Shown piece after piece: positions 7,158 to 16,087 of a stretch of 40,648 nucleotides of DNA. The notes below the pieces were generated by a model. It was not told the origin of the DNA and ran no database searches. It saw only the letters and a program-made list of their open reading frames with translations. The first letter of the stretch is position 1. Every line of letters begins with the position of its first letter. Both the position numbers and the translations under genes were made by a program. The DNA is from Clostridia bacterium (lineage in GTDB: Bacteria; Bacillota; Clostridia; Christensenellales; Borkfalkiaceae). The stretch is from positions 1 to 40,648 of the forward strand of contig JAFTHU010000015.1 of NCBI GenBank assembly GCA_017457215.1. The letters are read 5' to 3'.

Positions 7158-8300
7158 TTATATTCTTTTTCCATTCACGAAAATATCGCTTACCCGAATT
7201 TTCTCGTCAAACACAATGATATCCGCGTCCTTGTCCACCGCCAAAACGCCTTTGTTAACCCGCAAAATTTTCGCGGGTACTTCCGTCAGCATTTTCACCG
7301 CCGTCGGAACAGAAAAACCGCACTCGTTTACCAAGGTCTGTATCAGTCTGTCTGCCGTTGCCACGCTGCCCGCAAAAGCCGAGCGGTCTTTCAGCTTGCA
7401 AACCCCGTCCTCTACGATAAATTCCGTGCCGCTCATCACCCCTTCCTTGATATCCGTACCCGCAATTTCCAAGCTGTCCGTTATCAAAGCGACTTTATCC
7501 GTGCCCTTGATTTTAATAATCATTTTAATAAGGTCAGGGGGCAAATGTTTGCCGTCTGCAATAATTTCCACGTACAATTCGTCCCGCAAATACGCGCTCT
7601 CTATCACCCCCAAAGAACGGAATCCGTGGTCGCGCGTTACGGTGGAAGTACAGCTGTACAAATGGGTGATAAGGTTACAACCGTTGTCGATTGCCGTTGC
7701 CATATCGGGATATTTCGCGTCGGTATGTCCCGCCGAAGCAATTACGCCGTGCTCGGTCAAATATTTACAAAATTCGCCGTCCGTATCGTTTTCGGGCGCG
7801 TACGTCCAACGGGTAACACTGTCGGGATATTCTGCAATCAAACTTTCGTAATCCACCTTACAAGGGGGCGTGATAAACACGGGGCATTGCGCGCCGCACT
7901 GTTTCGTCGAAAGATACGGTCCCTCCAAGTGCGCGCCGAGGATATTCCCCTTTGCCTGCCCGCTCTTTTTCGCTTGATCGATATGAATAACCGCCCTTTT
8001 CATAGTTTCAAACGAACCTGCGGAAATCGTAGGTACAATCGTCGTCGTACCGTGCGCCAAGTGATAATTACAACCCGCAATCACGTCGGAAACTTCGCTG
8101 TTCATAAAAGCGTGCCCGCCCGCGCCGTGGGTATGCATATCGATAAAGCCCGCACTGACGTATTTCCCTGTAAAATCGTAGCGTTCGTCTGCGGGTTTTT
8201 CCACGTCCGTTACCGCCGAAATCTTGCCGTTCTCCACGTATAAATATCCGTTAAACAAGCTTTCGCCAACAACTATTTTATCACTTTTAATTCTTATCAT
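7158..8300 (-). CDS. nagA: N-acetylglucosamine-6-phosphate deacetylase
   Basis: The 380-residue length is normal for the family. The protein shows the amidohydrolase pattern: GFIDMHTHG with the metal-proximal HxH at 56-58, HLEGPYLS with the metal-binding Glu126, SAGHTDA (His192), ITHLYS (His213) and the catalytic Asp275 in LITDSLEIAG. It would remove the acetyl group from GlcNAc-6-P (or a related acetylamino-sugar phosphate) to give the amine and acetate in the cytoplasm. Its start overlaps the end of the nagB-like gene by four bases (ATGA), so the two are translationally coupled. THLYS replaces the more usual THLFN, and the segment after the Glu126 motif reads STKQCGAQCP rather than the usual KGAHNP. 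Substrate preference could therefore differ from the textbook enzyme. Confidence 0.92.
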   Translation of the reverse strand: MIRIKSDKIVVGESLFNGYLYVENGKISAVTDVEKPADERYDFTGKYVSAGFIDMHTHGAGGHAFMNSEVSDVIAGCNYHLAHGTTTIVPTISAGSFETMKRAVIHIDQAKKSGQAKGNILGAHLEGPYLSTKQCGAQCPVFITPPCKVDYESLIAEYPDSVTRWTYAPENDTDGEFCKYLTEHGVIASAGHTDAKYPDMATAIDNGCNLITHLYSCTSTVTRDHGFRSLGVIESAYLRDELYVEIIADGKHLPPDLIKMIIKIKGTDKVALITDSLEIAGTDIKEGVMSGTEFIVEDGVCKLKDRSAFAGSVATADRLIQTLVNECGFSVPTAVKMLTEVPAKILRVNKGVLAVDKDADIIVFDEKIRVSDIFVNGKRI

Positions 8301-9055
8301 AATAATTTCGAACTCTGGTCATCTAAATAGAGCTTCGCATTTTCCTGCAAGCGCAAAATACTTGCGGGGCAATGTTCGTCAATGCTGCCGTTTAACGTTT
8401 CGTACACAGCCTTTGCTTTCGTAGGAGCCGGCACGATACAGAACAAATACGGCGCGCGCACCAAAGTAGGCACGGTGAGCGTCATTGCGTGCGTAGGCAC
8501 TTTGTCAATACTTGCAAAACAGCCGTCATTAACCTGTTGTTGACGGCAAATTTCGTCTAATTTTACGGGCTTTACCGTCTTTTTATCCTTAAAATCTGCC
8601 ACGGGAGGGTCATTGAACGCAATATGCCCGTTTTCACCGATACCCATTACCACGATATCCGTGGGGTTTTCGTCGAGCAGTTTACCGTATCTTTCCGCTT
8701 CCTTTTCAGGGTCGGTAGTCGTGATGTCGATATAGTTCACACTCTTAAACGGCACAAGACCAAAAATATGGTCTTTCAAAAAGTTGCCAAAGCCCTGCGG
8801 CGCTTCTTTATCCAAACCGATATATTCGTCCATATGGTAAGCGTTTACTCTGTTCCATTCTACGCTCTTATCTTCCACAAGGGATTTCAATACGTCGTTT
8901 TGCGAAGGCGCAGCCGCAAAAATCATATTGATTTCCGCCTTTTGCGACAAAAGTTCGGCTATTTTCGCTTTAATATCTCTCGCCGCTGCTTCGCCCATCA
9001 ACGTTCTATTTTCGTAAATTTCTACCTGTAATTTATCTACTTTCATGCTTTTCAT
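8297..9055 (-). CDS. nagB: Glucosamine-6-phosphate deaminase family protein (NagB-like)
   Basis: This 252-residue cytoplasmic protein has the NagB hallmarks: NAYHMDEYIGL, with Asp76 at the position of the catalytic base, and GIGENGHIAFNDPP with His144. The residues matching E. coli Asp141 and Glu148 are Asn142 and Asp149; such changes are common among Gram-positive relatives. The family converts glucosamine-6-P to fructose-6-P and ammonia. A related amino-sugar phosphate is also possible. The start shares one base with the stop of the upstream isomerase gene (TAATG), and its stop overlaps nagA. The three-gene order therefore makes a tightly coupled amino-sugar operon. Confidence 0.88.
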   Translation of the reverse strand: MKSMKVDKLQVEIYENRTLMGEAAARDIKAKIAELLSQKAEINMIFAAAPSQNDVLKSLVEDKSVEWNRVNAYHMDEYIGLDKEAPQGFGNFLKDHIFGLVPFKSVNYIDITTTDPEKEAERYGKLLDENPTDIVVMGIGENGHIAFNDPPVADFKDKKTVKPVKLDEICRQQQVNDGCFASIDKVPTHAMTLTVPTLVRAPYLFCIVPAPTKAKAVYETLNGSIDEHCPASILRLQENAKLYLDDQSSKLL

Positions 9056-9894
9056 TATAACAAACCTCTCAATTTTGTTACTGCGTCCGTAAAGGCGATT
9101 TGCTGATTTTCATATTTATACGGATTTTCAAATTTCTTGCCCACCAAAGCGTTTAACCCAGAAAACGTCTGCAAATGCGGCTCAAGCGTAATAAACGTAT
9201 CCTTTTTGTCGCTTGCTTTGTATCTATCCAAAATTTCTTTGATTTTCGCTTCCCCTTTACCTGGAGGCACGATTGCCCCTGCTTGCAACGAATCCTTAAT
9301 ATGGAAATATTCGATATAATCTAAAAGCATTGCATACGCTTTTTCAGGGTCGTATCCGTCTAAAACATAATTCCCCATATCCAAAACCGCTTTAAATCTG
9401 CCGCCGAAATATTTCATAATTTCCAAGCACTTTTCAGGACTTTCCCCATAAATAAGTGCTTCGTTTTCATGGCAGAGCGTAACGCCGTAAGCTTCGGCAA
9501 GCGTCAACATTTTCTCCAACCCGTCGTAAACCTGCGTTTTACAATCCTCTCTCGTCTTGCCGTCGGGAAGATAGAACGAGAAAACCCGAATATTCTTTGC
9601 TCCCAATTCGTTGGCTGTATCAAAGATATGCTTTGCCGTTTCCAAATGCCCGTCCATATCCCCGTCCACTTTGATTTTACCAAGAGGCGAACCAAGCGCA
9701 GATACTTTCACACCGTAATCGTTAAGTTTTTTCTTCGCTTCCAGCACTTCTTCTTTCGTTAAAACAGAAACATTTTTTCCGTCCACGCCACGCATTTCCA
9801 TATAATCGATACCAAAGCCATTCAACGCTTTGCATTGCTCTATCAAATCTTGCGAATATTCGTCCGAAAAAGCCGATACCGTTAATTTTGCCAT
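9055..9894 (-). CDS. Sugar phosphate isomerase/epimerase (xylose isomerase-like TIM barrel)
   Basis: This is a 279-residue TIM-barrel protein of the AP-endonuclease-2/xylose-isomerase-like superfamily. The expected metal ligands are visible: Glu143 or Glu145 in CHENE, Asp172 in VLDMGN, His198 in EYFHIKD and Glu238 in TLEPH. It is intracellular, with no signal peptide. It is first in the operon with nagB and nagA, has GGAG shortly before the ATG, and follows the promoter at 9948-9976. The context suggests isomerisation or epimerisation of an amino sugar or of a product of glycan breakdown. The family is too broad to assign a substrate. Confidence 0.85.
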   Translation of the reverse strand: MAKLTVSAFSDEYSQDLIEQCKALNGFGIDYMEMRGVDGKNVSVLTKEEVLEAKKKLNDYGVKVSALGSPLGKIKVDGDMDGHLETAKHIFDTANELGAKNIRVFSFYLPDGKTREDCKTQVYDGLEKMLTLAEAYGVTLCHENEALIYGESPEKCLEIMKYFGGRFKAVLDMGNYVLDGYDPEKAYAMLLDYIEYFHIKDSLQAGAIVPPGKGEAKIKEILDRYKASDKKDTFITLEPHLQTFSGLNALVGKKFENPYKYENQQIAFTDAVTKLRGLL

Positions 9895-9947
9895 TTTTTA
9901 TCTCCGCTTTATTTTTTATTTTACCCGCGCATACAAGTATCTTAATT

Positions 9948-9976
9948 ATTATAAAATATTCTTATTGGAAAGTAAA
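9948..9976 (-). promoter_or_regulatory. Promoter of the isomerase-nagB-nagA operon
   Basis: On the minus strand TTTACT (9976-9971), a 17-base spacer and TATAAT (9953-9948) precede the isomerase gene by about 54 bases. No strong hairpin is visible between the glyA stop (10018) and this promoter, so some readthrough from glyA is possible. Confidence 0.65.
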
Positions 9977-10017
9977 TAACTGAAATTAACTATTTTGTTT
10001 TCTAAAATTAAACCTTT

Positions 10018-11268
10018 TTATCGGATATCGTTTGCGTATACGGGGAAACGTTCACACATCGCTTGCACTTCCGCGCGTACTTCGTCGAAGCAGCTTTCTT
10101 TTTCTTTGATAACACGGGCAACGAGCTGCGCCACTTTACGGCACTCGGCCTCTTTAAACCCACGCGAAGTTACCGCAGGCGTTCCCACGCGAAGTCCGCT
10201 GGTGATAAACGGCGACGTTGTTTCAAAAGGAATGGTATTTTTATTCGCCGTGATATGCACTTCGTCCAACATCTTTTCCAGTTCCTTGCCCGTAACTCCC
10301 GTTTCCCGCAAATCAAGCAACATCAAGTGGTTATCCGTACCGCCCGATACCAAACGAATGCCGTTTTTTTGGAATTCGTCTGCCATTGCCGCTGCATTGA
10401 GAATAATCTGTCTTTGATATTTTTTAAATTCGGGAGAAAGCGCCTCTTTAAACGCCACTGCTTTCGCTGCAATCACGTGCATCAAAGGCCCGCCTTGCGT
10501 ACCGGGGAAAACCGCTTTGTCAATCTGTTTTGCATACGCCTCCTTGCACATAATAACGCCGCCGCGAGGTCCGCGTAAGGTCTTATGCGTGGTCGTCGTA
10601 ACAAAATCCGCATAAGGCACGGGGGATGGATGCTCTCCCGCAACCACAAGCCCCGCAATATGCGCAATGTCCACCATCATATATGCCCCTACTTTGTCGC
10701 AAATTTCACGAATGCGTTTAAAATCAAGGATACGAGGATATGCGCTTGCGCCCGAAACAATCATCTTCGGTTTGCATTCTAACGCCACCTTTTCCATTTC
10801 GTCGTAATCAAGCATTTCTGTTTCCTTGGAAACGCTGTACGATACGAAATTAAAATAACTGCCCGAAACATTAACGGGCGAACCGTGCGTGAGGTGTCCA
10901 CCGTGGGAAAGGTCCATGCCCATTACCGTATCGCCTGGTTTGAGCATAGCAAAATAAACGGCAAAATTTGCTTGCGCTCCGCTGTGAGGCTGTACGTTGC
11001 AATGGTCGCAGCCAAAGAGTTGTTTAAGACGGTCTCTAGCGAGATTTTCCGCCACGTCCACGTATTGACAACCGCCGTAATAACGTTTAGATGGCAGTCC
11101 CTCGGCATATTTGTTGGTCAAATGCGAGCCCATCGCCGCCATTACAGCAGGGGACACGATATTTTCGCTGGCAATCAGCTCGATATTATCACGTTGACGG
11201 CAAAGTTCATCTTGCATCGCCGCATATACTTCAGGGTCTGTGTTTTGCAATAAAGTCATATCAATCAT
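10018..11268 (-). CDS. glyA: Serine hydroxymethyltransferase
   Basis: This is a complete 416-residue SHMT. Diagnostic stretches are [37 protein letters not shown] and [14 protein letters not shown], with the PLP-binding Lys229 at the same number as in the E. coli enzyme. It interconverts serine and glycine with transfer of a one-carbon unit to tetrahydrofolate in the cytoplasm. It has its own promoter (11300-11329) with AGAGGAAA before the ATG, and an inverted repeat abuts the -35. It is a housekeeping gene inserted between two carbohydrate operons. No clear terminator follows it. Confidence 0.98.
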   Translation of the reverse strand: MIDMTLLQNTDPEVYAAMQDELCRQRDNIELIASENIVSPAVMAAMGSHLTNKYAEGLPSKRYYGGCQYVDVAENLARDRLKQLFGCDHCNVQPHSGAQANFAVYFAMLKPGDTVMGMDLSHGGHLTHGSPVNVSGSYFNFVSYSVSKETEMLDYDEMEKVALECKPKMIVSGASAYPRILDFKRIREICDKVGAYMMVDIAHIAGLVVAGEHPSPVPYADFVTTTTHKTLRGPRGGVIMCKEAYAKQIDKAVFPGTQGGPLMHVIAAKAVAFKEALSPEFKKYQRQIILNAAAMADEFQKNGIRLVSGGTDNHLMLLDLRETGVTGKELEKMLDEVHITANKNTIPFETTSPFITSGLRVGTPAVTSRGFKEAECRKVAQLVARVIKEKESCFDEVRAEVQAMCERFPVYANDIR

Positions 11269-11299
11269 AGTATATTTCCTCTTCTCATTTTTTTATTTT

Positions 11300-11329
11300 A
11301 TTATAACACATGCGTTTTTATCTTGTCAA
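11300..11329 (-). promoter_or_regulatory. glyA promoter
   Basis: On the minus strand TTGACA (11329-11324), an 18-base spacer and TATAAT (11305-11300) are present, with TGT before the -10 hexamer (extended -10). The glyA ATG at 11268 lies about 31 bases downstream of the -10. Confidence 0.85.
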
Positions 11330-11348
11330 TGGAATGCAGTCATTCCAT
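11329..11348. promoter_or_regulatory. Perfect inverted repeat abutting the glyA -35 box
   Basis: ATGGAATG-N4-CATTCCAT is a perfect 8-bp inverted repeat. Its last base is the first T of the TTGACA -35 box, which is the geometry of a repressor or activator site. It does not match the PurR box as I know it. It could be the target of an unknown regulator of glycine/serine or one-carbon metabolism. Confidence 0.5.
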
Positions 11349-11350
11349 AT

Positions 11351-11392
11351 AAAAAATCCCTGCGGTTATAAAAGCAACCGCAGGGATTTTTT
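11351..11392 (-). terminator. Intrinsic terminator of the GH42-GH127 operon
   Basis: A 17-bp perfect stem (TCCCTGCGGTT core with A/T-run flanks) has an 8-base loop. It lies seven bases after the stop of the GH127 gene and can work in both directions. Confidence 0.92.
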
Positions 11393-11398
11393 AACGCG

Positions 11399-13243
11399 TT
11401 ATTTTACAACGTCTTGCCAAACGGTAATTTTACTGTTTTCCTCGTCGTAATTTTTACCCGCCTGTGCGTAATCGCAAAGGGTTATTTTGCCCTCTTTTGT
11501 CGTAATTTCGTACGCTACGTTGCTGTTAAACGTCGTATTTTTGATACGCTTTGCGCGAACGTTTTTGCCATTTTTCACCGAAATCGCTACGGGTTTGGAA
11601 ATATCCTCAAAGCGACAATCGCGCGCAAGCGTAATCGGCCCTTGCGTAAAGGCTATCTTTTTGTTCAATACCCACATCTTCACGGGTGCTTTGAAACAAA
11701 CCTCTACCTTGTCTTTATTCCATGGACGATTGACAACGAAATAGCCGTTCTTTTCTTCGCCTTTCGCCCTTTCGCCGTTGACGTAAACACAGAAATTCTC
11801 TGCCCAAGCGGGAATACGTAACCCCAAAGCAAAAGTTTGCCCGCCGCCGTTCACATTGAGCTTCGCTCCCTTATACCGATAAGGATTCGCAAAGACGTCC
11901 ACGCTTATCTTTTCGCCGAAATCCGCCGTTTTAAAGCGGCAATCGTTATACAGATTGACGTATACGCCGTCCTCCCCTTTCATTACCGCGAACAAACCCA
12001 TGATTGCCGTACCCGCCGCACCGATACAAACGCAACAACCGTACGATTTTCCGTCTTGCAACACTTGGCAGCCACCCACTCTAAATCCCCTGCGGTCTTG
12101 ATACAAAGGGCTATAACTGTCAAACGGGAACGGTTCTAACAGCTTGACCATATGCATCACTCCTTGTCCGTCCCAAGTGCGCGCTTGGGTACGAGTCATC
12201 TTCTGTTTTTCGTTATTGACAGCGCCGTATAAAGCGTTTAAGCCCGATTTTTCCACGTACGCCGCATATTTCGCTTCCCCCGTCAAAGCAAGCAATTTTG
12301 CACACAGTTTTAAGAACGTTACCGTTACGCAAGTTTCTTGCATAACGTCGTTTGCCGCAGGCTCGGTTTGGGTTTTCGACGAATTGTCAAAAAGCTCGTG
12401 GTAGCAACCAGAACAACCGATAATCGTATAATCGCTTTCTACCACCATCTCTACGAAGTTTTCCACCGCTTGCAAATGTTCGGGATTACCCGTTACTTTG
12501 TAATATTCAAGCAAGCCTTCGAAACAGCTCATCATTTCGTACGCTTTCGTCTGCGGAAATTGATAAGGATACAATTCTTTGGAAAGACAAGCTTCGATTA
12601 AATTGAAATTATAACACAAGCCCGAATCCACCAAATACGTCGCAAAATCCAAATAACGTTTTTCTCCTGTCAAAACGTATAACTTTACAAACGGTTCTAA
12701 TATCGAATACGAATTCATACCGCCCGCAAACCAAGACGTATCATAAACGCTCTTTTGCTTTTTGCCGTTCCCCACATGTTTAATGATATAGTCGGCGTGG
12801 CGTTTCATTGCAGTCAAAATTTTACGGCGTAACGCTTTATTTTTGCAAATATCCAAGAAATAGAACATACCGAGCAAGATATATTTTCTTGACCAAACGT
12901 CCCAACCGCCGTCAAATTCCGTTTCTTTCGTATAGCTGGAAATGCGCCCGTCCTTTTCTTGCGTAGAGAGCAAATCTTTTACCGTATCCACTAAAACCGT
13001 ATACAGTTTTTCGTTTTTGGTCGCGCGATAAGTAAGGCTTGCGCCACGCATCATTTTGCCCCAATACTCACCTCGCCAGCCTCTGTTTTCTCCGTCCCAT
13101 TTTAAACGGAACTGATCCACCAACATCTTCCACGTTTCCCCGTTTAAAAGCTGGGCTTCTAACGTATAGTTTATAATTTTTCCACTATAACCGAATATCT
13201 TACTTTCGCCTGCTTGGGGGAACTGCAATGCAGATTTTTTCAT
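11399..13243 (-). CDS. Glycoside hydrolase family 127-like (DUF1680) protein, putative beta-L-arabinofuranosidase
   Basis: This 614-residue protein is predicted cytoplasmic, with no signal peptide. An alpha/alpha-barrel (~20-420) is followed by beta-sandwich domains, matching the DUF1680/GH127 layout. In the known Bifidobacterium enzyme a Glu and three Cys hold Zn and supply the nucleophile. Equivalents here are Glu303 and Cys305 (QETCVT) and Cys403-Cys404 (GCCVCIG). The usual CCPPN after the second Cys is replaced by CCVCIG, so the substrate may differ. It would release terminal beta-L-arabinofuranose or a related sugar from imported oligosaccharide. It follows the GH42 gene by 81 bases, has AGGAGAGG before the ATG, and ends at a strong terminator. 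Confidence 0.85.
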   Translation of the reverse strand: MKKSALQFPQAGESKIFGYSGKIINYTLEAQLLNGETWKMLVDQFRLKWDGENRGWRGEYWGKMMRGASLTYRATKNEKLYTVLVDTVKDLLSTQEKDGRISSYTKETEFDGGWDVWSRKYILLGMFYFLDICKNKALRRKILTAMKRHADYIIKHVGNGKKQKSVYDTSWFAGGMNSYSILEPFVKLYVLTGEKRYLDFATYLVDSGLCYNFNLIEACLSKELYPYQFPQTKAYEMMSCFEGLLEYYKVTGNPEHLQAVENFVEMVVESDYTIIGCSGCYHELFDNSSKTQTEPAANDVMQETCVTVTFLKLCAKLLALTGEAKYAAYVEKSGLNALYGAVNNEKQKMTRTQARTWDGQGVMHMVKLLEPFPFDSYSPLYQDRRGFRVGGCQVLQDGKSYGCCVCIGAAGTAIMGLFAVMKGEDGVYVNLYNDCRFKTADFGEKISVDVFANPYRYKGAKLNVNGGGQTFALGLRIPAWAENFCVYVNGERAKGEEKNGYFVVNRPWNKDKVEVCFKAPVKMWVLNKKIAFTQGPITLARDCRFEDISKPVAISVKNGKNVRAKRIKNTTFNSNVAYEITTKEGKITLCDYAQAGKNYDEENSKITVWQDVVK

Positions 13244-13324
13244 CTTTACCTCTCCTATTTGTTTTTTATAATAAATCGTACGTTCTTATTTTATACAAAT
13301 TTTTCTTAAACGGTTGCCTTCTTG

Positions 13325-15388
13325 TTAACGATTTTCGATACCGTTCGTTTGCGTTATAAAATACGCAATTTCTTGGGCAGGAACGGAAATTCCGTTTTCA
13401 ATCCGCTCTCCGCCAACAAGTTTTTCAATATTTTCCGCAACCCGAAGATTTTTTGCTTGATTAGACGCATTGAAAAGGAAGACGATTTCCTTGTCGTCCT
13501 TTTGCAAACGTCTTTCATATACACCGTTAAATACATCCGCATATGCGTACGGGGATACGCCGCAACCGTCCAAAACACTCTTGACAAACGCAAGCAATGC
13601 ATTCGCACCCGTCGCATGATAACTGTAACCGATAGAGAACCCAAAAAGATAAACCAAGCCCCTACCGTAGGCTATTTTTTGTAACGCAGGCGTTCCGTCC
13701 GCAAACGACCAAATCGTTTGCGCTTCCTTCGCGTTATATTCCGATTTATAGGGACTGACGGACACTTTTTCCCCGTCGATTTCCACGTATTCCTCACGCG
13801 TCATACGCCGTTCTGTCAATCTTGCGGAAAGCAAAGGTTTGCAATCGATATCGTACGGCTGCATCCAAGTATTCAGCTGCCGCATACCAAATCCCTCGTC
13901 GGCAAGCAATACCCCGCCCTTTTCCACAAACTTCTGTAAGTACGGCACGATTGCGCTGTCCAACATCGTATAGTACGGAAAATACAGCACCTTATAATCC
14001 TGGAATTTTTCAGGTTGCGTTACGGATATATAGTCTGCACTGTATCCGCCGTTGCAAAACATACGGTACATACCGGCATGGGCAAAACGGTAATAACACT
14101 TGGTATCCCCGTCCTCAAACGAACAATCTTTCCCCGTTTTATCTTCAATTTCCGACATCAACATCGAGTTGAAATCAAACACAATAGCAACGTCCGCTTT
14201 CTTCGCCTTTGCACCGACGAAATATTCCATATCTTTTTGCAGATTTTCACCGTATTTTTTCACTTCAAAGGCTACGGGGCGCGCCGTGCCGTCCATACGC
14301 ATCAAGCCCGCGCAATCGTTTTCATTTCCTAATCTTTCGGAACGGTATTGCCAATACAGCGTCCCTTTCGCACCCGAAGCCAAGGCGCCGTATTGTTTAA
14401 AACGCATATCAAAGGGCGCGTCATACCATTCGGGACGGAACATACCAAGCCCGGGATAAATTTCGTAAACAAAATAATTTTCGTCTACCGAGCGCAAAAA
14501 ATCTTGCAACATAAAATAATCCACGCGCCTTTCATGGGTATCCATCAACGAATCGCACGGCACGGAAGTCCCCCAAAAATCCACCGCCTTGGACACTCCG
14601 TAATCGTCACACACGTCGTTAAGCGTATATTGAAAAGCACCGGTAAACCCTACGTGCGACATAATCGGTCTTACTTTGTCGTATTTTCGAATTCCTTCGT
14701 AAACAAACCGCAACCAGCCGAACAAATCTGCGCTGCCTTTAAATTTTTTAAACTCATAAATATCCCAATAGCCATGCGCCATACTCGGCAAATTGACGGT
14801 TGCAAAGCTTTCTTCCGTTGCGCCGTAAAATGCGTTCATCTTTTGAATAGAGCCGAATTTCTTTTTTAAATATTCTCCAAACGCCGTACGGCAGTGCGGG
14901 CAAAAGCAATCTTCCATAGGACGATTGCGGATTTCATTCCAAGCATTCCAAAAAACAATACTCTTTCTTCCTGCATAGCGCTGCGCCACTTTTTCCACAA
15001 ACTTTCTTGCCGCCCGTTGCACCTTGGGGTTGGTAAAACAAGGCCGCCAACCGCCGTAAAATGCGCCATGGTATCCCCCGCGGATTTGCTCCCCTTGCGG
15101 TCCAATTCTCGTTCCGCCAAGTTTATCAAACACGTATTGCGGAGCGCATTCAAGCTGTAATTTCATAATTACTTTTTTACCGTATTTTTCCGCCAGTGCC
15201 AATACTTTATCTACATCTGAAAAATCGTATTTCCCTTGGCAAGTTTCATTTTGACGCCAATTAATACGGATTTGCAAAGTATCGATATGAAACTCGCCCA
15301 TTTTTGCAATATCCCCTTCCCATTCTTCAGGCAATGGAGTGGGCGAACGATAATACTGCGTACCGTGAATAATTTCCTTAAAAAACAT
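13325..15388 (-). CDS. Glycoside hydrolase family 42-type beta-galactosidase
   Basis: This 687-residue protein without a signal peptide has a GH42 TIM barrel (~1-370). The acid/base Glu152 is in WNAWNEI, and the likely nucleophile is Glu309 in FVYEIYPG. Cys117, Cys161, Cys163 and Cys166 have the same spacing (44, 2, 3) as the Zn site of the Thermus A4 enzyme. A trimerisation/amidotransferase-like domain (~400-600, LYFPYYTMLDSA) and a small beta domain follow. It would cleave terminal beta-galactose, or another beta-glycoside, from imported oligosaccharides. It is first in the operon with the GH127 gene, has AGGAGAGAG before the ATG, and follows the promoter at 15411-15439. Confidence 0.88.
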   Translation of the reverse strand: MFFKEIIHGTQYYRSPTPLPEEWEGDIAKMGEFHIDTLQIRINWRQNETCQGKYDFSDVDKVLALAEKYGKKVIMKLQLECAPQYVFDKLGGTRIGPQGEQIRGGYHGAFYGGWRPCFTNPKVQRAARKFVEKVAQRYAGRKSIVFWNAWNEIRNRPMEDCFCPHCRTAFGEYLKKKFGSIQKMNAFYGATEESFATVNLPSMAHGYWDIYEFKKFKGSADLFGWLRFVYEGIRKYDKVRPIMSHVGFTGAFQYTLNDVCDDYGVSKAVDFWGTSVPCDSLMDTHERRVDYFMLQDFLRSVDENYFVYEIYPGLGMFRPEWYDAPFDMRFKQYGALASGAKGTLYWQYRSERLGNENDCAGLMRMDGTARPVAFEVKKYGENLQKDMEYFVGAKAKKADVAIVFDFNSMLMSEIEDKTGKDCSFEDGDTKCYYRFAHAGMYRMFCNGGYSADYISVTQPEKFQDYKVLYFPYYTMLDSAIVPYLQKFVEKGGVLLADEGFGMRQLNTWMQPYDIDCKPLLSARLTERRMTREEYVEIDGEKVSVSPYKSEYNAKEAQTIWSFADGTPALQKIAYGRGLVYLFGFSIGYSYHATGANALLAFVKSVLDGCGVSPYAYADVFNGVYERRLQKDDKEIVFLFNASNQAKNLRVAENIEKLVGGERIENGISVPAQEIAYFITQTNGIENR

Positions 15389-15410
15389 AACTCTCTCCTA
15401 ATTTTTTTTA

Positions 15411-15439
15411 ATTATACAATATTTCTCCATAAAATGCAA
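15411..15439 (-). promoter_or_regulatory. Promoter of the GH42-GH127 operon
   Basis: On the minus strand TTGCAT (15439-15434), a 17-base spacer and TATAAT (15416-15411) precede the GH42 ATG by about 22 bases. The -35 hexamer is identical to that of the araC-type promoter at 16823-16851. Confidence 0.8.
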
Positions 15440-15496
15440 TACAAAAAATAATTTTTCTTCTAATTTCTATTGCTTTTGTTATCCATATATATTTCT

Positions 15497-15838
15497 TCAA
15501 TTCATCCATTCGAACCCCAAAATTGCGCCTGGGGTTTGTTTAATTATCAAAACTATTTCATTTAGAAAAAAGTCCAAGCAATTTATCTCTAAATCGCTTG
15601 GACTTTTTTTATCATAGGCATATTTTAAACAACTTCTTACTATACACGGTGAATAATTTACGTCTGCATAATATATGCTTGCGGGCATATTCGTTGCGTG
15701 GTCGCCTACCTTGCGATATACGATTCGCTCTTCCGCTACCTTATTTTCGTCTATCCATATTTCTTTACCCTTATTTCTACCCAATTCGTCCAGCTTTGGC
15801 TTAATATTTATATTATTATTTATTTTTATGTTTTCCAA
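15497..15838 (-). pseudogene. Probable gene remnant of unknown family
   Basis: This open frame of 113 codons can start only at a TTG (15838) and lacks a clear ribosome binding site. The N-terminal two-thirds has ordinary protein composition (ENKVAEERIVYRKVGDHAT, MPASIYYADVNYSP). The last third reads straight through a strong terminator-like hairpin (15566-15609) and a second hairpin (15513-15536), which is unusual for an intact gene. I do not recognise the family. A truncated gene fused to terminator DNA, perhaps left by a mobile element, is the most likely reading. A small intact protein is the alternative. Confidence 0.4.
15566..15609. terminator. Strong bidirectional terminator hairpin
   Basis: A 19-bp stem (one G-U) built on AAGTCCAAGC has a six-base loop and A/T runs on both sides. 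It can stop minus-strand transcripts coming from the stub lipoprotein or the remnant before they reach the GH42 promoter. A second, weaker hairpin (AACCCCA...TGGGGTT) lies at 15513-15536. Confidence 0.75.
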
Positions 15839-15870
15839 AGTACGCGAAGAGTCATCTTTATAAATTTATA

Positions 15871-15890
15871 TTCAAGTCCCGTTGTGGGAG
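15871..15890 (+). other. T-arm-like segment (possible attachment-site remnant)
   Basis: The plus strand reads TTCAAGTCCCGT followed by TGTGGGAG. The first 12 bases match the T-loop and 3' T-stem of the segment at 16088-16110, in inverted orientation. The preceding bases cannot form the 5' T-stem, so this is not a tRNA gene. Confidence 0.3.
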
Positions 15891-16018
15891 TGTAAAATGT
15901 TGTACTTTATTTAGGTTAGTTATTAAAAAAGTCAAACGGCCTTTTTAAGAATTTAGACAACCTAATCACGTCGTTTTTGATTTCGCAATATCAAAATTTT
16001 ATCAAAATAATCAAAAAA

Positions 16019-16034
16019 GGGCTTAAAAAGCCCC
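16019..16034 (-). terminator. Second small terminator
   Basis: On the minus strand GGGCTT and AAGCCC form a 6-bp stem with a short T-rich loop, followed by TTTTTT. It lies just past the terminator at 16043-16080. Confidence 0.5.
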
Positions 16035-16042
16035 AAAAATGC

Positions 16043-16080
16043 AAAAAAAGAAGTGAAACTTGCGTTAGACAAATTTCACT
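16043..16080 (-). terminator. Intrinsic terminator after the tRNA-like end
   Basis: On the minus strand AGTGAAATTTG pairs with CAAGTTTCACT (11 bp, one G-U) across a seven-base loop, followed by TCTTTTTTT. It starts eight bases after the CCA of the tRNA-like segment. Confidence 0.75.
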
Positions 16081-16087
16081 ATCTTTT

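Noticed and set aside
7032..8243. 403-codon plus-strand open frame opposite nagA
   Set aside because: It lies antisense to a clear NagA with all catalytic residues, has no ribosome binding site and has an Arg/His/Phe-rich composition typical of a reverse-frame shadow.
13244..13324. A separate promoter for the GH127 gene
   Set aside because: The 81-base gap is AT-rich with TATAAA-like stretches, but no -35 at acceptable spacing is convincing; co-transcription with GH42 is simpler.
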